64,000 nt of DNA from the NCBI GenBank assembly GCA_036873135.1, contig JAPTYO010000007.1, positions 21,930,763-21,994,762 on the forward strand, given 5' to 3'. This DNA is from Clarkia xantiana subsp. parviflora (Eukaryota; Streptophyta; Magnoliopsida; Myrtales; Onagraceae). Shown here one piece after another: positions 60,431 through 64,000 of this stretch (positions are counted from its first letter, which is position 1; every line of letters starts with the position of its first letter). The position numbers were made by a program, and so were the translations under genes. The notes below the pieces were generated by a model. That model had not been told where the DNA came from. It made no database searches and was given only the letters and a program-made list of their open reading frames with translations.

Positions 60431-60611
60431 GGCAACGGTGTCATTAAGGTGGCTTAATGACATCGTTAACCTCTAAACACAATTAATTAACCTTTAAGCA
60501 TATAATTAGGACCTTAGGATACGGAGAAGGTAGGCGGAGTAAACCGAGTGTGGGAGTCCAAAAATGGTGCCGGGGCCCTTGGGGGGAAGGGAAATCCGAC
60601 CCCCAAGGGTA

Positions 60612-60849
60612 GAGGTTGGGTGAGGGCACCCAACCCCTCCTAGGGAGGATGGGGTTGGCCAACCCCATCCCCCCTAGGGGAGATCGGGTTGGCCGACCCG
60701 ATCTCTCCTAGGAGAGATCGGGTTGGCTGACCCGATCTCTCCTAGGAGAGATCGGGTTGGTCCACCCGATCTCCCCTAGGGGAGATCGGGTTGGCTGACC
60801 CGATCTCCCCTAGGGGAGGTCGGGTGTGGCCACCCAACCTCACCTAGGC
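60612..60849. repeat. 34-bp palindrome array in the 5' LTR
   Basis: Same seven-site array as at 51753-51990, lying upstream of the TATA box on the minus strand, so in the LTR's U3 region. It may serve as enhancer or form hairpins. Confidence 0.88.
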
Positions 60850-60983
60850 GAGTCTGACTCGGCCGGACGAGCGCTTCGGCCTCGTCCGAGCCGTTGGTGT
60901 TTTCGCGAAGGGTTCGGGTTGAAGTTTCGATTTACAATCATTAACGGGGTGATAAAAATAAAGCGATTCGGAAGTCAACGGGT

Positions 60984-63900
60984 TCAAATTGGGCGTATAT
61001 CCATCACGTACGACAATGCAAGATCATCCACAGTTTGTCGGATCCCACACATTAGACCTCTAGGAGAGATTCCTCTAGCCGGAAGCTCCGGAATCGGCAC
61101 CTCTCCTTCCAAATACTGCACCACATTCCTCATTCTCGGCCTCGAGCTCGGTCCTGATTGCGAACACATTAACCCTAGCTTCAACACCAACACTATTTCC
61201 TCACCAACAAATTCATCCCCATAGTTCGGGTCTCGAGCCTCGAGAATGTCTCCTCGATCCCAACAAGACGACACCCAATCAAGCAAGAATCCATCGTCGG
61301 TTCCTTCAAGTGGGAAAGGCCTCTTTCCGGTCACTACCTCGAGGAGGAAAGCCCCAAATGCAAAGACATCGGTCTCCTTCGAAACCCTACCTGTAGGGAC
61401 GAAGTCAGAATTTCCGTTCAGGGTCGGGGCAAAAATTGAACTAGACAATAAAAATATCGAAATTTTACACGAAAAATTTAAGATTTTAAAGGGTCAAATC
61501 GAGAATAATGGCTCTCTACCTACCTGTTCTCATGAGCTCTGGGGCAAGGTACCCTAGGGTTCCGATTAGGTTCGTTGTTTGTGGGTTGGCGCCTCGATCG
61601 TGTAACCTCGCAAGACCGAAATCGCCTAATCGAGCATTTAGTTCCCCGTCAAGAAGAACATTGCTCGCTTTGATGTCTCGATGAATCACGACTTTCTCCC
61701 ACTCTTCGTGTAGATAAAGCAGCCCCGAGGCCACTCCTTTTATGATCTTAAACCTCTGGCTCCAACTTAAGGTTTCTTTGGGTTGGTTGTATAGAAACTT
61801 TTCTAGGCTCCCGTTCGGCATATAATCGTAAACCAATAGCATTTCTCCTTGCCGCCGACAGTAACCGTGGAGCGAGACCACGTTACGATGATGCAGCCGG
61901 CCAAGCGTGACGATTTCGGCCACGAATTCTTTTATCCCTTGACCTGATTCATTGGAACTTACTTTCTTGACAGCTATTTCGGTATTATTTGAAGATTGCA
62001 AGATACCTTTGTAGACTTTACCGAACCCGCCGGACCCGATCAAGTGTTGTTCGCTAAACCCGTTCGTGGCTTTGTAAAGTTTTTTATATTTGAATCGATG
62101 AGGTCCGTACTCGAGCTCCCAGTCCTCGAGAACTTCGGAAAATTTCTTCCTCCGTCGTATGTAATAGACCACTCCTATGATGATCACAATCGAAACAAAA
62201 GACGACGAGGACACAACCGCAAGAACAATCATTAACAGTTTTGAATGGTTCGAATCAGATTCGGTATTAGGAACAATAGGAAGTTGCGGAAGATTTGAGA
62301 CATTAAGGCTCTGAGCTTCTCCATTCATCTTGAAGCTCCAACCAAGAAGATAGTGCCATGTTTTTATCGTACCTATTGGAAAATAGCGGTAAAAGACGAA
62401 TAGGGTCACGCGTAAGAAAATAGTAACTAATAATTTGAAAGAGTTGAAATAAGGCTACTTCTAATATGAACAATTGTTTTAGTAAGGAACCTAATTGGTT
62501 TTATGTAGTGGTCTTGATATCGCACCCAAAATTTTTCTATAACAAATAGTATCAGAGTTGATGACTCGATCCGAAAAGGCACAAAGTGGTATGCCAACTA
62601 GTGTCAGTGTCGGTGACTTGATCCGAAAGGCACAATGTGGTGAACCCAAGTAAGGCGGTGCGTACATATACATGTTTGAGCATGAAGAGACGTGACTCGA
62701 AGCATGTCAATTTGATGTTTGAGAGGCTGGTTTAAAAAGAACACATGCATTTAACAGGTATACGTAGGCTTTGCGTGCATGTTTGGTAGTCTAATTAGTA
62801 GACTTCCGGTGTTAAATAATTAGGGGAGCATCTGGGAAGGATTTGTTAGGATTCATTATATGCGCTTAATAAACTAATTCTACTATTAAAAATTCCAATT
62901 CGAAACACCAACTGGGCTGCTCAAACACAAATGAAGTAACCAACAATCCCCCACTGAGCTGCTCAAACACAATCTGAACTAAGCTAACACAACAACCAAC
63001 TATAAGTCAATAAGACTTATATTAAGTCACAAAATAACTACAATTCCAATGCACAAAAATAACGACGATCCTCATATTATTAGTAATATATCCGTTCTAC
63101 CGATCACAGCAAGACAATATCGGACTCTATTAACATAAGAAGATTTCATGTCAAAATCTTGTTTAAAAGGTGTTTGACACGGTCTGACACATACTTTGGT
63201 CCGTGATAAGTAATGACGTGGCTAATTATTTTCGACACAGGTGTTTGTGTCAAATACTATAGATCGTGTCAAATTCGTAATTAACCTGCGTCAGTAAAAA
63301 TTCGATCGTACCTGTTGCACCAGAAAAACCCACGTACATGATCTTGTTCAGTATCGGAGAGAGATCGAGCGACATAGACATAAGTGGCGTTTGTGGTTTC
63401 CCGACATTGACCGGAGCCAAAGTAACATTGATTTGCTTCTTCGCTCCATCGTAGTCGATCCAAACTTGCATGGCTCGATTGCTAGCAAGAGTCAGGTTGG
63501 TGAAATTCATAGGGTTGCTATCCGGATAGTACCCGGCCGGCTTTGACAAGTTGGAGACCAACCCATTGATGTCGATACCAACATAATTTTCATCCACGTC
63601 TTCAAACACCTCGTTCTTTATAATATCGAGCTCCACCGCAAATATATGGTTGGTGGAATTTCCGTTGCTGGTGCCGTTGAAGAGGCCGAGGTATTCTCCC
63701 GGAAGTGCCCCTGGGAGGCCTCTCTGAGGAGCAATCACGAACGCCATGCCTTGACCTCCGGTGGTGTTCCGTGGAGGCCGGATCCCGAAAACGAAAGTCG
63801 TGGTGAAGGAGAAGGTGGTGCCGTTGGTTGAGTTCTTGAAGGTGATTGGGTTCGGGTAAAAGGCATGGCCTTTCTCGTTTATAACTGAGTCATTGGTTAG

Positions 63901-64000
63901 GGCTAGGAGGCCATTTTGGGTGATATTTGCGCTACCGTCGAGGATTAGGTTAGAGGATTGAAAGCCGTTGGTGTAGATGAAGTCGACAACTTCTTGGGAA
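60984..64000 (-). CDS. L-type lectin receptor kinase, 5'-incomplete, 3' end disrupted by retroelement
   Basis: Exons (minus): >64000-63312, 62372-61524, 61390-61007, then LTR sequence to a stop at 60984-60986. Exon 1 is a legume lectin domain (SNLILDGSANITQNG, FVFGIRPPRNTTGGQGMAFV, VGIDINGLVSN, VGFSGATG); the signal peptide is outside the window. Exon 2 has the membrane helix (MIVLAVVSSSSFVSIVIIIG), the glycine loop (GSGGFGKVYKG), catalytic lysine (EIAVKKV), VIHRDIKASNVLL, GDFGLARL and LAPELMRTG. Exon 3 completes the kinase (ETDVFAFGAFLLEVVTGKRP, SSRPRMRNVVQYLEG). These receptors sense extracellular signals in immunity and development. The 27-residue native tail is replaced by VMDIRPI from the LTR. 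The catalytic core is whole, so a working kinase is possible, but 3' processing must now use LTR signals. Confidence 0.92.
62373..63311 (-). other. Intron between lectin and transmembrane exons (939 bp)
   Basis: Donor ACAG|GTACGA and acceptor CCAATAG|GTACG keep the frame (G+GT = Gly). Contains two tandem copies of a ~60-bp phrase (ATGACTCGATCCGAAA, GTGACTTGATCCGAAA) at 62550-62650, and a TTGACACG-rich stretch at 63165-63285 like the subterminal repeats of the CACTA element at 24857-30341. Confidence 0.7.

Larger units (their letters stand above)
51061..61006 (-). mobile_element. LTR retrotransposon, 9946 bp, non-autonomous, Tat/Gypsy-like, inserted in the kinase gene
   Basis: Two LTRs of 1087 bp bound a 7772-bp interior, flanked by CGTAC on both sides (51056-51060, 61007-61011). 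The PBS-like site next to 59920 and the G-rich tract next to 52147 show that the element runs on the minus strand. A gag-like region lies right after the PBS. No reverse transcriptase, integrase or protease motif is visible in any frame, and a plus-strand ORF and long tandem arrays occupy the 3' half. That mix fits a large non-autonomous derivative of the Tat lineage of Ty3/Gypsy. The lineage is an inference; the structure is directly visible. Confidence 0.93.
59920..61006 (-). repeat. 5' LTR (1087 bp), promoter-bearing
   Basis: Same length and ends as 51061-52147 (offset 8859). It contains the 24-bp repeats (60070-60185), the palindrome array (CCTAGG at 60639 to 60843 every 34 bp), and TATAAATA on the minus strand at 60423-60430, the likely start of element transcription. 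Its outer end supplies the new stop codon for the interrupted kinase. Confidence 0.95.

Overview
The window is nuclear DNA of a flowering plant, most likely a core eudicot. The genes have GT-AG introns, the intergenic DNA is AT-rich and full of LTR, CACTA and TIR transposons, and the tRNA genes are of plant type. The protein families are plant-specific: ASYMMETRIC LEAVES1, WRKY, TRM/DUF4378, thaumatin-like and L-type lectin receptor kinase. The species cannot be read from the sequence.

Layout: 1-969 is the 3' end of an LTR retrotransposon. Then come LTR-like scraps and TIR elements (1.7-4.9 kb), a tRNA-His gene (5.8 kb), an HSP20-like gene (7.1-8.7 kb, -), more TIR elements (9.1-10.1 and 12.6-13.3 kb), and a TRM-type gene (13.8-16.2 kb, +) that converges on AS1 (16.3-17.2 kb, -) with only 53 bp between stop codons. 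A six-exon rhomboid gene (20.0-23.8 kb, -) carries a decaying tRNA-Lys(CUU) array in its first intron. A 5.5-kb CACTA element (24.9-30.3 kb) holds a captured CSN6 fragment. A seven-exon NAD(P)-binding Rossmann gene (32.3-34.1 kb, -) and a WRKY49-like gene (35.5-37.0 kb, -) follow. About 8 kb of gene-poor DNA precedes a thaumatin-like gene (44.9-46.3 kb, -). A second CACTA element (48.0-50.7 kb) holds a broken B12D copy. Last is a lectin receptor kinase gene (-) split by a 9.9-kb LTR retrotransposon (51.1-61.0 kb); its 5' end runs off the right edge.

The most striking structure is that split gene. The retroelement has two equal-length LTRs that looked identical wherever compared, a perfect 5-bp target duplication (CGTAC), and sits in the codons for the kinase C-terminal tail. 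The missing last 27 codons are still present on the far side of the element, in frame. The element has a PBS-like site, a gag-like region, an antisense ORF and long tandem repeats but no visible polymerase, so it looks non-autonomous. Its LTR carries palindromes repeating every 34 bp exactly (seven CCTAGG sites here, three in the older opposite-strand relative at the left edge).

Intron-exon structures were worked out by hand from splice signals, frame and family similarity. For the complete multi-exon genes the exon lengths sum to whole codons. No database search was run.
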